In this document: positions 17,422 to 26,954 of the stretch, piece after piece
How the letters are laid out: each line of letters opens with the position of its first letter
Numbering within the stretch: position 1 is the stretch's first letter
Assembly (NCBI GenBank): GCA_964348015.1
Contig: CAYGBC010000004.1
Span: 35,100-99,099, forward strand
Length of the DNA stretch: 64,000 nucleotides
Source of the DNA: SOIA01 sp964348015
GTDB lineage: Bacteria; Acidobacteriota; Aminicenantia; Aminicenantales; Aminicenantaceae
Direction of reading: 5' to 3'
Made by a program: the position numbers and the translations under genes
The notes under the pieces: generated by a model
What the model saw: only the letters and a program-made list of their open reading frames with translations
What the model was told of the DNA's origin: nothing
The model's database searches: none

Positions 17422-18165
17422 TTAAATATACTGCCCGCCGTCGATCTTTATGATCTCACCCGTGATATGGCGCGCTCTCTCGGAAACCAGATAAGTGACA
17501 AGGTGGGCCACATCCTCAGGCTCACCCAGTCTGTTAAATACTGTCTCCTCGGCCGCCTTAGTCTTGAATTCCTCAGGCAGGTCTTTGTACATATCTGTCA
17601 GGATCATGCCCGGAGCCACGGCATTGACATTCACACCGTACTTTCCCATTTCTCTGGCAACGGATTTGGTCAGCCCGTGGGCGCCGGCTTTAGCCGCAGA
17701 ATAATTTGTCTGGCCGAATTTCCCCCGCAATCCGTTGATCGAAGTGATGTTAACGATTTTTCCTCCCTTCTGCTCTTTGAAATGCGGAGCCGCGGCTCTG
17801 ATAAAATTAAAGGTTCCCTTCAAATCCACATTAATGACCGCATCCCACTGCTCTTCGGTCATTTTCCAGACAACACCGTCCCAGTTCATTCCTGCGTTGT
17901 TGATGAGTATATCCAGTCCGTCAAAGTCTTCCCTGACCTTTTCGACAAGCTTCTGGACCGAACCGAAGTCAGAAACGTCCACCTGGTATTCCTTTGCTTT
18001 CCGGCCCATATTTTTGATCTTCTCGACAATTGCCTTAGCCTCATCACCATGCTTGCGGAAGGTCAGGGCCACGTCCGCCCCATTCTGAGCGAGATCCAGA
18101 GAGATAGCCGTGCCGATGCCCATGCTTCCTCCGGTCACGAGGGCGACTTTTCCTTTGAGATCCAT
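17422..18165 (-). CDS. Short-chain dehydrogenase, FabG/acetoacetyl-CoA reductase-like
   Basis: 247 residues from the ATG at 18165, which has AGGAGG at correct spacing; the longer open frame upstream reads into the preceding gene and is not used. Rossmann motif TGGSMGIG, NNAG, the catalytic Ser in ITSINGL and YSAAK are intact, and the C-terminal sequence resembles FabG/PhaB. Likely an NAD(P)H-dependent 3-oxoacyl-CoA/3-hydroxyacyl-CoA oxidoreductase working with the downstream thiolase. Specificity is inferred from context only. Confidence 0.85.
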   Translation of the reverse strand: MDLKGKVALVTGGSMGIGTAISLDLAQNGADVALTFRKHGDEAKAIVEKIKNMGRKAKEYQVDVSDFGSVQKLVEKVREDFDGLDILINNAGMNWDGVVWKMTEEQWDAVINVDLKGTFNFIRAAAPHFKEQKGGKIVNITSINGLRGKFGQTNYSAAKAGAHGLTKSVAREMGKYGVNVNAVAPGMILTDMYKDLPEEFKTKAAEETVFNRLGEPEDVAHLVTYLVSERARHITGEIIKIDGGQYI

Positions 18166-18206
18166 TTTATCCTCCTGTTTATTATATTGACATGCGAAAA
18201 TTCCTG

Positions 18207-20555
18207 TTAAAACGGAAACTTTCTGTTGAACTCTGGAAACCTCCTCTCGACAAGCGCGGTCAGGCCTTCCAGGGCATCCGGGTGCTGGAAGGTCAGCTCC
18301 AGATAATTTTCCAGCTCCCACTGAGCCAGCTCATCCATCGAGGTTCCGTTCAGGAACTCATGGAAGCCTCTGCTGATCAACCAATCCGACACACACACAG
18401 CGTGGAAGGAGTTGTTGGCCACGCGCCGGGCAATTCTCTGCGCATGGGTCTTGCTGTCACCGGAAAGAAAGATCTCAGCGAGCCTGCGCCCGTAGGCATA
18501 AAGGGTTGGGATGAGGTCCTGCTTCAGGAAAAAATCCTTCATCGCGCGCAGCTCTTCCTTTTCATCAAAAGTCAATGCGGATGGAAGTTCCTCAATCTTT
18601 AAATCCTCAAGCTGTTTCCCGGAGAGAGCTTTTCCTCCGTTGTCGATAATGGCCTTAACCAAGGTCACTGCCGCATCATCTCTTTTCCGGGCAGGGACCA
18701 GCAAATCAGCCAGACCCAAGTGCTTCAACATTCTCGGTGATGAGGTTGTGGTTCCTCCGGCCAGAATGTAGTACCGGCTCAGGGCCACGGCCAGCTCCGC
18801 ATCGCTTGTCTTTTTATAGATGACTTGAGGAAGAGTCAAGGTCCCCCTCAGTCCCGGATAAATTCCCAGACGGACCTCAGGAAATGTGTAGGATGTCCGT
18901 TCCGTGGCTATCACCACTGAGTCAGGATCTGAAGCGAAGGCCAGGGCTACTTCCACGCCTCCTCCAAAAGCAGCGCCGTCCACGACCGCAATCTTAGGTT
19001 TGCCTCCTCCCGTCATCTCATGAAAGAGGACATCCTGCCACATGGATGTGTTTTCTTTAATCGCTTTAAACTGGCCCAGCTTGACGTTCCTGATGAAATC
19101 GGGGACGTTGGCTCCAGCAATAAATGTCTTTATGGGCGCGGAATCGAAAATAATCGCATGAATCTTTTTATTTTTATTGGCCTGTTGGAAAGCCGCTTTC
19201 AGGTCTTCAAACACCCGTGAATCCAGTGCGTTGGCCGACCTCGGATTGGAAATCATGATCCGGGCCGCACTCGCGTTCATCTCCGTGCTGGAGACGACAG
19301 GACTCAGCTCGATCGGCCACGGCTCGCCCTTTTGGGCCTGCTCGATCAAAAGTTTCGGGATCGGAAAATTGATTTCTTTCTTGTGGGAAAGTTCCATTCT
19401 TTCGGTCACGATGCGCATCACCTCGCTGATTCCCATTTTGTTCATCAGCGCAAAAGGCCCTTCCCTCCAAAGAAACGCGTTCTGACAGAGTTTGTCCACT
19501 TCATCCATCTCGATGACTCCCGCCTCCACCACCTCAACGGAAGTCATGAATCCGACCGCAAGAAATCTGTTCTTGAGAGTGTCGACGAGCTTTGAGTCTT
19601 TGGGTTTCTTTTTCGCGTCTTTTTCCGCAACCCATTTCACGCTGGATTTATCCTTGGCCCTCTGGAATTTGTCCAGCAGCCTTTTGTAGCTCTCCGGAGG
19701 AGTGAAAAAATTGCCGTAGGCTTTGAAAAGAGGATCATCGGGATTCGAGGAATCAGAAAAGGAATACATCGTGTAAATCCCGAGTGGAATACCCGTCGCA
19801 TCCATCAGGCCCAGGAATCCTACAGGCATGTTGAATGCCCTCCTGCCCGCTTCCTCGATGCTCGGGATATCCAATCCTTCGTCGACCATCCTGGCTGCTT
19901 CGAGAAGCAGGGAGACAAATATCACATCCGCCGCTCCTCCTTTTCGGCTGCTGAGAATCGGAGTGGCCACCTTCCCGGCCAGCTTCATGTATCTCGCCGC
20001 CACGCCAATGCTCTTTTGGGTGGCCTCATCCATTCCCGCGTACTCTCCGCCCCGGTTTTTATGAGGAAGATAAAAATAATGCATCCAGACGACCTTATCC
20101 GGTCTTTTGGTCTCCTTTGCCAGTATGTTGACATCCAGAGAAGAGGAATTCGATGCCAGGACGACGTGAGCCGCGCAGAGTTTATCCAGCTTCCTGAAAA
20201 TCTCTTTTTTGATCTTGATGTTCTCTGTGGCTGTCTCGATAACAAGTTTCAGATTTTTTCCTCGACAGGCCTCTTCATAGCTTGTGGTCGCCAGGATTCG
20301 TCCTCTAATCTCCGAAACTTGGGCGGGAGAGAAGATGCCTCCCTTCTGGGCGGACTCAAGCTCACTGTCTATGGTCTCGAAGGCGCGCTCCAGGATCTCA
20401 TCGCTGATATCTAAAAAGCCGGAATTGAATCCGCTTTGCGCATATGTCTGGACGATACTCGCGCCCATCGTGCCTGCGCCTATGACAAGGACCTCGACAT
20501 CATCCCACGTGATACCTGCGGGCATCTTGTTTAGCTGCGTTTCGCTCTTTTTCAT
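18207..20555 (-). CDS. fadN: 3-hydroxyacyl-CoA dehydrogenase / enoyl-CoA hydratase fusion, FadN-like
   Basis: 782 residues. The N-terminal dehydrogenase half starts with VIGAGTMGASIVQTYAQSGF and contains NSSSLDVN and WMHYFYLP; a second HADH C-terminal domain follows. The C-terminal half is a crotonase with oxyanion and acid motifs AAFGGGVEVALA and TFPEVRLGIYPGLRG. This dehydrogenase-first order is that of FadN, the reverse of FadB. It is followed upstream (13 bp) by a FadA-like thiolase and then by oah. It should hydrate an enoyl-CoA and oxidise the 3-hydroxy product, fitting 3-hydroxypimelyl-CoA to 3-oxopimelyl-CoA after ring opening (inference). Confidence 0.88.
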   Translation of the reverse strand: MKKSETQLNKMPAGITWDDVEVLVIGAGTMGASIVQTYAQSGFNSGFLDISDEILERAFETIDSELESAQKGGIFSPAQVSEIRGRILATTSYEEACRGKNLKLVIETATENIKIKKEIFRKLDKLCAAHVVLASNSSSLDVNILAKETKRPDKVVWMHYFYLPHKNRGGEYAGMDEATQKSIGVAARYMKLAGKVATPILSSRKGGAADVIFVSLLLEAARMVDEGLDIPSIEEAGRRAFNMPVGFLGLMDATGIPLGIYTMYSFSDSSNPDDPLFKAYGNFFTPPESYKRLLDKFQRAKDKSSVKWVAEKDAKKKPKDSKLVDTLKNRFLAVGFMTSVEVVEAGVIEMDEVDKLCQNAFLWREGPFALMNKMGISEVMRIVTERMELSHKKEINFPIPKLLIEQAQKGEPWPIELSPVVSSTEMNASAARIMISNPRSANALDSRVFEDLKAAFQQANKNKKIHAIIFDSAPIKTFIAGANVPDFIRNVKLGQFKAIKENTSMWQDVLFHEMTGGGKPKIAVVDGAAFGGGVEVALAFASDPDSVVIATERTSYTFPEVRLGIYPGLRGTLTLPQVIYKKTSDAELAVALSRYYILAGGTTTSSPRMLKHLGLADLLVPARKRDDAAVTLVKAIIDNGGKALSGKQLEDLKIEELPSALTFDEKEELRAMKDFFLKQDLIPTLYAYGRRLAEIFLSGDSKTHAQRIARRVANNSFHAVCVSDWLISRGFHEFLNGTSMDELAQWELENYLELTFQHPDALEGLTALVERRFPEFNRKFPF

Positions 20556-20567
20556 ATCTCTTCCCTC

Positions 20568-21830
20568 CTATACCCTCTGCTTCTTGGCGTAGCTTTCCAC
20601 AATGACCGCTCCTCCCTGGCCGCCGCCGATGCAGGCGGATGCCAGTCCTATTCCACCGAGAGTTAAACAGGCTGTTATCAGCCTTGTTCCTGTGGCACCC
20701 AAAGGATGACCGAGGGCAATCGCTCCCCCGTTGACGTTGACTTTGGCCCGGTCTAAGTTCATTTCCCGTTCAACAGCTAAGTACTGGGCGGCAAAAGCCT
20801 CGTTGATTTCGATGAAATCCAGGTCCTTCAGAGTCATGCCCGCTCTGGCCAGGGCGATCATCGAAGAGGGAACAGGACCGATTCCCATGTAGTGGGGATC
20901 CACTGCGGCTGTCCCCCAGGAGACAATCTCTCCTATGGGTTCGATTCCCAGCTGCTTGGCCTTTTTCTCCGTGCTCAGGATAACGGCCGCTCCTCCATCC
21001 ACAATGCCGCTGGAGTTTCCAGCAGTCTGGACTCCTCCGGGCTTAACCGCATGCAGCCGAGAAAGGGTCTCGAGGGTTGTTTCCGGCCGGGGATGTTCAT
21101 CTTCGGCCACAACCACATCCCCTCTTCTGGTTTTGAGCGTCACCGGCGTGATCTCTTTGGCCAGCCGTCCTTTCTCCATCGCATCCTTCGCCTTCATCTG
21201 GGAAGAAAGGGCAAACTCATCCGCTTCCTTCCGCGTAATCCCGTAGAGCATGCCCAGGTTTTCAGCCGTGCCCATCATATCATCATCGATATAAGTATCC
21301 TTCAATCCATCTTTGAACAGGAAATATATCTGCGGGCCGGCCATATAAGGAAAACCATAAGACGAAGCGAACTGCATGGTCGGAGACTGGCTCGTGCTCT
21401 CATACCCGCCAACCAGAACCACTTCGCTTTCTCCCAGGAGGAGCTGTTTGGCTCCCTGGATCACCGCTTCCCCTCCGGAAAAACAGATCCGGTTGACGGT
21501 TAAACCTGGCGCGAAATAACTCAATCCTGATCTCAAGGCCACATGACGGGCTCCGTAATGAGAGTCGATGCTCGTGTGCTGGGCGTTGCCGAAAATGGCT
21601 TCATCGATGACTCCTTCCATGCCCTCCAGGCCTGCCTGTCTGATGGCTCCTCTGGCCGCATACGCGCCGAGTTCTATCGGAGGAATATCCTTGAAGGCTC
21701 CTCCGACATCGCCGAAAGGCGTGCGCGTCGCGGAAAGGAAGACGATTTTCATCTTCTTTTCCTTCATCAGGGCGACACCCCCGCCGCTGATCTTTTTCGG
21801 AACATGAAATATCATATCTGTCTCTTTCAT
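20568..21830 (-). CDS. fadA: Thiolase, FadA-like partner of FadN
   Basis: 420 residues. Active site: nucleophilic Cys in NRICFSGGEA, His in GHPLGATG, and CIGGGQGG at the C-terminus. The start at 21830 has GAGGAG eight bases upstream and gives about 26 residues before the usual MKIVFLSATRTPFG start; the internal ATG is the alternative. Placed between oah and fadN on one strand with short gaps, it is the best candidate for splitting 3-oxopimelyl-CoA into glutaryl-CoA and acetyl-CoA. Confidence 0.87.
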   Translation of the reverse strand: MKETDMIFHVPKKISGGGVALMKEKKMKIVFLSATRTPFGDVGGAFKDIPPIELGAYAARGAIRQAGLEGMEGVIDEAIFGNAQHTSIDSHYGARHVALRSGLSYFAPGLTVNRICFSGGEAVIQGAKQLLLGESEVVLVGGYESTSQSPTMQFASSYGFPYMAGPQIYFLFKDGLKDTYIDDDMMGTAENLGMLYGITRKEADEFALSSQMKAKDAMEKGRLAKEITPVTLKTRRGDVVVAEDEHPRPETTLETLSRLHAVKPGGVQTAGNSSGIVDGGAAVILSTEKKAKQLGIEPIGEIVSWGTAAVDPHYMGIGPVPSSMIALARAGMTLKDLDFIEINEAFAAQYLAVEREMNLDRAKVNVNGGAIALGHPLGATGTRLITACLTLGGIGLASACIGGGQGGAVIVESYAKKQRV

Positions 21831-21880
21831 GTTTTCTTCTCCTCGTTGAGTCAGAGCCTTATTGAGCGTAAGTTCCCGGA

Positions 21881-23011
21881 TTACTTTTGGGGTTTGGGCA
21901 TCACTTCTTCCATGAATGCTTCATCCACCGTCCTCCCCTGTGCGATCAACTGTCTGTACTTGACGAAATCAATCACATCCTGGCCGGTGATCTTTTTGGC
22001 GTTGAACGCGTGGAAACCCAGGTAGGCTTCAGTCATCATGTTGACCGCGAGCCAGTGACGGTTGTAATTCTTGGCCATATCCCAGTAGTACTTTTTCTTC
22101 GCTCTCACACTGTCCAGAGATTTAATCAAGCATCCCGGAAAAAGGTTGGTGAATTTCCAGACGATCTCGTCGACAGCCTTATCCAGAGGTTCAAAATCGA
22201 TCGTGGCCGTCTTGAGAAACTCTCGCGCCTTCTTCCCCTCTTCTCCTCGGGTGAATTCGCCGTACACGATCTCCCCGTCCTCTACGTATTTATCCGTGAT
22301 AACATTGGGATTGCGGATAAACTTTTTGTCCTGTTTGATCACAGGAACCACCTTGCTGATCAGGCCGAGTCTTTTCATCTTGTAGGCACTCCACAGCTCG
22401 CAGGACACACAGTTCCAGATCGCGTCTTCGATGCTCAGGAACCACGGAAGAAAGTCCGATGAACCGCCGTCCGGGGCCGAGCCATGGCGGGGACCTGCCT
22501 GACCGTAGATGGCTGTGTCCGCAGAGACAGCGATGTCGCAGGCCATTCCAATCTCCTGTCCACCGGCGATCCTCATCCCGTTAACACGGCATATGGTCGG
22601 CTTCTTGCACATCAAAATGGAATCGACCATCCCGTTGAACAGGTCCATGTATTCGCCGTACTCATTGGGCTTTCCCGAATAGTATTCAGCGTACTCCTTA
22701 GTGTTTCCGCCCGTACAAAAAGCTCTGTCCCCCACTCCTGTAAAAACCACGGCGACCACACTCCTGTCCAGAGAAGCGCTCTGAAATCCGGCAATCACTC
22801 CTTTGACCATCTTGGTGGTGTAGGAGTTGTACTGGGCCGGATTGTTGAGGGTGATCCAGGCTGCGTAAAGATCTTTGACCTCTTTCCCTGAAGAATCGAG
22901 GATGGGCCTCTTCTCGTACATCGTGCAGGGAGGCTCTGTTCCCCAATGCTCTTTTCCCCAGAGTGCGTGGTCTTTGATCTCTTTATCTTTTTTTAACCAG
23001 TCCAAACTCAC
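21881..23011 (-). CDS. oah: 6-oxocyclohex-1-ene-1-carbonyl-CoA hydrolase (ring-opening)
   Basis: 376 residues, the length of Oah/BamA, and clearly that specialised crotonase branch: residues about 75-240 carry FTGVGDRAFCTGGNTKEYAE, INRVNGMRIAGGQE-like loop (ICRVNGMRIAGGQEIGMACD region) and GQAGPRHGSAPDGGSSDFLP, which are marker stretches of ring-cleaving hydrolases. It adds water to 6-oxocyclohex-1-ene-1-carbonyl-CoA and opens the ring to 3-hydroxypimelyl-CoA. GTG start preceded by AAGGAGG. It heads a run of same-strand genes with fadA and fadN downstream. This gene is the best single marker of anaerobic benzoyl-CoA degradation in the window. Confidence 0.93.
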   Translation of the reverse strand: MSLDWLKKDKEIKDHALWGKEHWGTEPPCTMYEKRPILDSSGKEVKDLYAAWITLNNPAQYNSYTTKMVKGVIAGFQSASLDRSVVAVVFTGVGDRAFCTGGNTKEYAEYYSGKPNEYGEYMDLFNGMVDSILMCKKPTICRVNGMRIAGGQEIGMACDIAVSADTAIYGQAGPRHGSAPDGGSSDFLPWFLSIEDAIWNCVSCELWSAYKMKRLGLISKVVPVIKQDKKFIRNPNVITDKYVEDGEIVYGEFTRGEEGKKAREFLKTATIDFEPLDKAVDEIVWKFTNLFPGCLIKSLDSVRAKKKYYWDMAKNYNRHWLAVNMMTEAYLGFHAFNAKKITGQDVIDFVKYRQLIAQGRTVDEAFMEEVMPKPQK

Positions 23012-23060
23012 TTTGTCCTCCTTTCAATCAATAATCAGGAAGGCTAATTATTTCCTGTGT

Positions 23061-24470
23061 TTATTTAATGCGCCTCTTATCTATAATGGCGACCAGCAAA
23101 AATGTCAACAAACTCACTATCCAGCAAATATATATCGGATGCGGAAGGTGAATTTTATTAAAAAAGGCCGGAATCTGCGGGAAAATGACCCAGAGGGCGA
23201 GAACAGACATGGAGGTGAGCAGAGTCCAAGCCGCATGTCCGCGCCGACAGACCTTCGGCCAGAAAAGAGTCATCAACGTCACCAGTGTATACGCTGTGGT
23301 CAAGCACAATCCTATCAAAAGCGTATTCAGAATCTCCTCTGCAACAGAGATAGCCAGAATGTAGGTGAAAACGCTCAAAACCAGCACCGCGACCCGAGAG
23401 ATGATTCTTTCTCCTTTCTCTTTGAGGTCAGGAGTAAAAAACCTCTTGATCAAATCCCCCACAACCAGAGTCGCGCTCCCGACAAGTAGAGCGGAGGCCG
23501 TTGACACATCCGCGGCCCAGAGCCCGGCAAGCACGAGGCCGGCCACGATCGGGCTCAAACTCAACACTGTCTGAGGCAGTGCTTCGGCCGTTGAGGTGAT
23601 TTCCAGAGGGAGAACAGTTGCGGCGATTCCGATGACAGCGCTGATGAAACCTACAGGCAAAATGATCAGACCGCCCAGTATGAATCCCTTCCGGGCAGAT
23701 GAGGAGTCTTTAGCCGCAAAAGAGATCTGGACAACCGACTGGACGGAAAAGGCCATCGTGCACATCACCAAAAACCAGCCGAGAATCACTAATCCACCGA
23801 TTCCTCCCAGGCCAAATCCCGAATGGCCGGAAGGAAGCTGTGCGGCGATCTCCCCGAAACCACCGATCTTGCTCACGGCGATCACGGCTCCCAGGAGAAC
23901 TCCGATGTAAATCAGAATCACGTTGATGATGTTTGTCAAACCGGCTGCCCAGAATCCGCCGATCAATGTGATGCCCACGAAAACGACTGCGGTGACAAGC
24001 ATGCCTGTCTCGAATGTGAACACATCCGGAAGGAGTGAAGACAGTATCGCACCGCCTGCGATGTACTGAAGAGATGTGATGACTATCTGCAGCACGAGCT
24101 GGCCGATAACTCCTATCACGCGGCCCGACACGCTGTAATGCCTTTCAAAAAGCTCGGGAAGTGTGCTGACTTCCATCTGCCGGTAACGGCTGGCCGCGAT
24201 CAGCCCAACAAGGATCGCTCCCACGGCCCAGGCGGCATTGTACCAGCCTGCGGACAGGCCGTTGGTGTAGGCGTTTTGCGCGACTCCAACAGTCGAGGCG
24301 CCTCCCACGGCTAAACCGGCGAGCAGCGGCGCCACTACCCAGAAAGGAAGGTTCCGGCCAGCCAGAAGATAGGCGATCATCCCGCCCCGGCTCAGCCGTC
24401 GAGTGACCCAGGTGACAACGTAAAGGAGAACGATGTAAAAACAGACAATACTCAAAGGAATCCAGTTCAT
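23061..24470 (-). CDS. Sodium:solute symporter (SSS family)
   Basis: 469 residues, about 13 predicted transmembrane helices. The N-terminal part (GGMIAYLLAGRNLPFWVVAPLL style core with AGRNLP) and SQ/SYN-like helix 5-7 region are typical of SSS symporters. It sits 49 bp upstream of oah on the same strand, so co-transcription is possible. An aromatic acid or short-chain acid substrate is suggested by the neighbourhood only; the family also carries acetate, proline, pantothenate and sugars. Confidence 0.82.
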   Translation of the reverse strand: MNWIPLSIVCFYIVLLYVVTWVTRRLSRGGMIAYLLAGRNLPFWVVAPLLAGLAVGGASTVGVAQNAYTNGLSAGWYNAAWAVGAILVGLIAASRYRQMEVSTLPELFERHYSVSGRVIGVIGQLVLQIVITSLQYIAGGAILSSLLPDVFTFETGMLVTAVVFVGITLIGGFWAAGLTNIINVILIYIGVLLGAVIAVSKIGGFGEIAAQLPSGHSGFGLGGIGGLVILGWFLVMCTMAFSVQSVVQISFAAKDSSSARKGFILGGLIILPVGFISAVIGIAATVLPLEITSTAEALPQTVLSLSPIVAGLVLAGLWAADVSTASALLVGSATLVVGDLIKRFFTPDLKEKGERIISRVAVLVLSVFTYILAISVAEEILNTLLIGLCLTTAYTLVTLMTLFWPKVCRRGHAAWTLLTSMSVLALWVIFPQIPAFFNKIHLPHPIYICWIVSLLTFLLVAIIDKRRIK

Positions 24471-24620
24471 GCTCTTTTGCTTATTCCTCTCTCATTCATT
24501 GTTAAAAAAACGAGTGTTGTCCAAAACTAGCTGAATCTCATGTCACCGCGAGGATTCTGGGATTTCTACGTCTCACAGGGTACAAGTTTGAGAATCTCCA
24601 AAAAATGAAGCTCTTTTCTA

Positions 24621-24872
24621 CGAGATTGCCACGCAAGCTCGCAATGACACCCTTAATCCATTCCAATAAGAACGCCGCGTAAACTCGCAATGACAAATTC
24701 ATCTTTCTTAATAATTAAAAATTTACTTTTCTCAGTAATTTAAAGGATCCTCATCCTTTTAATCATTCGCCACAAAATTGCAAAATTGGGGACCGTCCCC
24801 ATTTTCTTAAAAGCGGCTTAATCCTTTTCAGTCCTTACCACAAAAGGGGCCTGGCTCCTTTTTGGACTTCTT
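24621..24872. repeat. Repeat-rich gap with hairpin repeat and two short palindromes
   Basis: The gap 24471-24872 has no gene. It holds one dispersed repeat copy (24621-24650), a decayed copy (about 24667-24695), and two GC-centred palindromes: GGGGACCGTCCCC (24789-24801) and AAAAGGGGCCTGGCTCCTTTT (24842-24862). The last is 10 bp downstream of the stop of the acyl-CoA synthetase gene (minus strand) and could act as its terminator. Similar sequences (GGGGACGGTCCCC, GCCAGGCCCC) are known near REP-associated transposases in other genomes; none is visible here. Confidence 0.6.
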
Positions 24873-26954
24873 CTATCTGACAATTCTCAGGCGGGCGTCG
24901 ACAACAACGGCTCCCTTGCCTTTCGCCAGGGCAAACACAGGATTGAGGTCCATTTCGTTGATCTCCGGAAAATCGGAAGCCAGTTGGGAAAGCTTGATCA
25001 GGATCTCTGCGAGTTTATCCACATCCACAGGCTTCTCTCCTCTCGCTCCGGCCAGGATGGGATACCCTTTGATGGATTGGATCATCTCCAGGGCATCTTC
25101 CTCAGAAATGGGTGCCATCCTGAACTGCACGTCCTTCAGGATCTCGACAAAAACCCCACCCAAGCCGAACATCAGCGTGGGCTCGAGGCCCGGATTCGCT
25201 TTAGCGCCCATGATCACTTCCTGTCCCTCAGCCATGTATTCCTGAAGAACGAAGCCCGGTTTGTACCTGGCGAACTTTCGGGCCATTTTCTTGAATGAAG
25301 ACAACAGCTCCTTTTTATCCTTGAGGTCAACCGCAACGCCCCCGACTTCTGTTTTGTGAACGATCTTTTCAGAATCCACTTTGAGGACCAGCGGATATCC
25401 GACCTTCTCGGCGGCTTTCTCGAGCTGCTCCTCTTTTTTGATCTTTACGGTCTTAACTGCGGGGATCCCGTAGCTCTGCAGGAGCTGAAACACCACGTCC
25501 TGAGGCAGGAACTTATCTTTTCCCTTCTGGCGCGCGAGAATTTCTCCGGCTTTTTTCTTTTCCACCTTGTATTTTTTGTAGACAGGCTCTTTTTTCTGAG
25601 TGATCGTTCCGTATTCAGTCATGGCCGAAAGGGCTCGCGCCGCGGTCTCTGCAAAATCATACACCGGAATATTGCCTTCCCGGATCAACCGAATGACCTC
25701 CTGCCATTTCTCGATCGTCATCACCTGGCAGACGATCGGCTTTGGCGAAGACCGGCCGAGTTCCCCGAGTTTCCGGGCGATTCCCTCACAGTCGACAAAC
25801 GGTGCCGTGACAAATACCAGCAGAAGCGAATCAATGTTCGGGTCTTTGAGGAGTGCTTCTACGGTGCCGCCGTACTGCTCGGGTCCGGCTGTAGCCACGA
25901 CGTCCACAGGGTTGGAAACGATCGCCTCCTGGAACACCAGCTTTTTCAAGGTTGTGACGGTCCTCGGGCTCAGTTCAGCCAGTTTCAATCCGGCGGAAAT
26001 GCATTCATCCACGGCGATGATCGCAGGGCCGCCCGTGTTGGTCACGATGACCACCCTGTCTCCTTTGGGAACCGGCTGGTTGGAAAAAGCGATGGCCGCA
26101 TCGATCATGTCTTCCTGGGAATCGAACCGGAGAACGCCGCTCTTCTTGAAAATCACGTCCGCGATAGTCTCCTGTTCGATCAGAGAACCGGTGTGAGATG
26201 CAACAGCCTTTGTCCCTTCGGATGTTTTTCCTGTCTTCAGGGCGAGAATGGGCTTTTTTGGGGTCACGCGGCTGGCCACTTCGAGAAAACCGGCCGGGTC
26301 TTTCATCGTTTCGATGTGCACCATGATGACTTTTGTCTCCTCGTCCTGGCCGTAATAATCGATAATCTCGTTCATGCTGACATCGGCTTCGTTGCCGAAA
26401 CTGGAATACATCCGGATGCCCTTGCCGATCCGGTAAAGATGCAGCTTCAGAGTCTCTCCGACTCCGCCGCTCTGCGCCACAATCGATATATTGCCGGGGC
26501 TCATCGGGACAAACGTGAAATTGGCGTAGACGGATATAGCCGGGTCAGAATTCTGAATACCCTGTGAATTCGGGCCGTAGATACGCATCCCGTACTTATG
26601 CGCGATCTCGACGATCTGCCTTTCCAGCTGCAGCCCTTCTTCCCCCACTTCTTTAAACCCGGCTGTATGGACGATGGCGAATTTCACTCCTTTCTTGCCG
26701 CAATCTTCAAGGACGTACGGAACGAGCGTGTTCTTGATGGAGATGTTCACCAGATCCACCTCATCAGGAATCTCCGACACTGACGTGTAAGCTCTAAAGC
26801 TCTTGATGAACTTGGATTTCGGGTTGATCGGATATATGGGACCTTTGAAATTGTGGTCAAGAAGGTTCTGCATGACAATATGGCCGATACTCAGCGGATT
26901 ATTCGATGCGCCGATGATGGCGACTGACCTCGGTTTAAACAATGCATCAAGCAT
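24873..26954 (-). CDS. Acyl-CoA synthetase (ADP/NDP-forming), fused alpha-beta
   Basis: 693 residues from the ATG at 26954, chosen for GGAGG five bases upstream. Domain order: CoA-binding Rossmann domain (SVAIIGASNNPLSIG), succinyl-CoA ligase-like domains with the phosphorylatable His in KAVASHTGSL (about 255-265), then an ATP-grasp domain from about 470 (YPLVLKVDSEKIVHKTEVGGV, PTLMFGLGGVFVE). It converts acetyl-CoA or another acyl-CoA, ADP and phosphate to acid, CoA and ATP, so it could harvest energy at the end of the pathway; run in reverse it could activate acids. It overlaps the upstream ATPase gene by 8 bp. Confidence 0.88.
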   Translation of the reverse strand: MLDALFKPRSVAIIGASNNPLSIGHIVMQNLLDHNFKGPIYPINPKSKFIKSFRAYTSVSEIPDEVDLVNISIKNTLVPYVLEDCGKKGVKFAIVHTAGFKEVGEEGLQLERQIVEIAHKYGMRIYGPNSQGIQNSDPAISVYANFTFVPMSPGNISIVAQSGGVGETLKLHLYRIGKGIRMYSSFGNEADVSMNEIIDYYGQDEETKVIMVHIETMKDPAGFLEVASRVTPKKPILALKTGKTSEGTKAVASHTGSLIEQETIADVIFKKSGVLRFDSQEDMIDAAIAFSNQPVPKGDRVVIVTNTGGPAIIAVDECISAGLKLAELSPRTVTTLKKLVFQEAIVSNPVDVVATAGPEQYGGTVEALLKDPNIDSLLLVFVTAPFVDCEGIARKLGELGRSSPKPIVCQVMTIEKWQEVIRLIREGNIPVYDFAETAARALSAMTEYGTITQKKEPVYKKYKVEKKKAGEILARQKGKDKFLPQDVVFQLLQSYGIPAVKTVKIKKEEQLEKAAEKVGYPLVLKVDSEKIVHKTEVGGVAVDLKDKKELLSSFKKMARKFARYKPGFVLQEYMAEGQEVIMGAKANPGLEPTLMFGLGGVFVEILKDVQFRMAPISEEDALEMIQSIKGYPILAGARGEKPVDVDKLAEILIKLSQLASDFPEINEMDLNPVFALAKGKGAVVVDARLRIVR

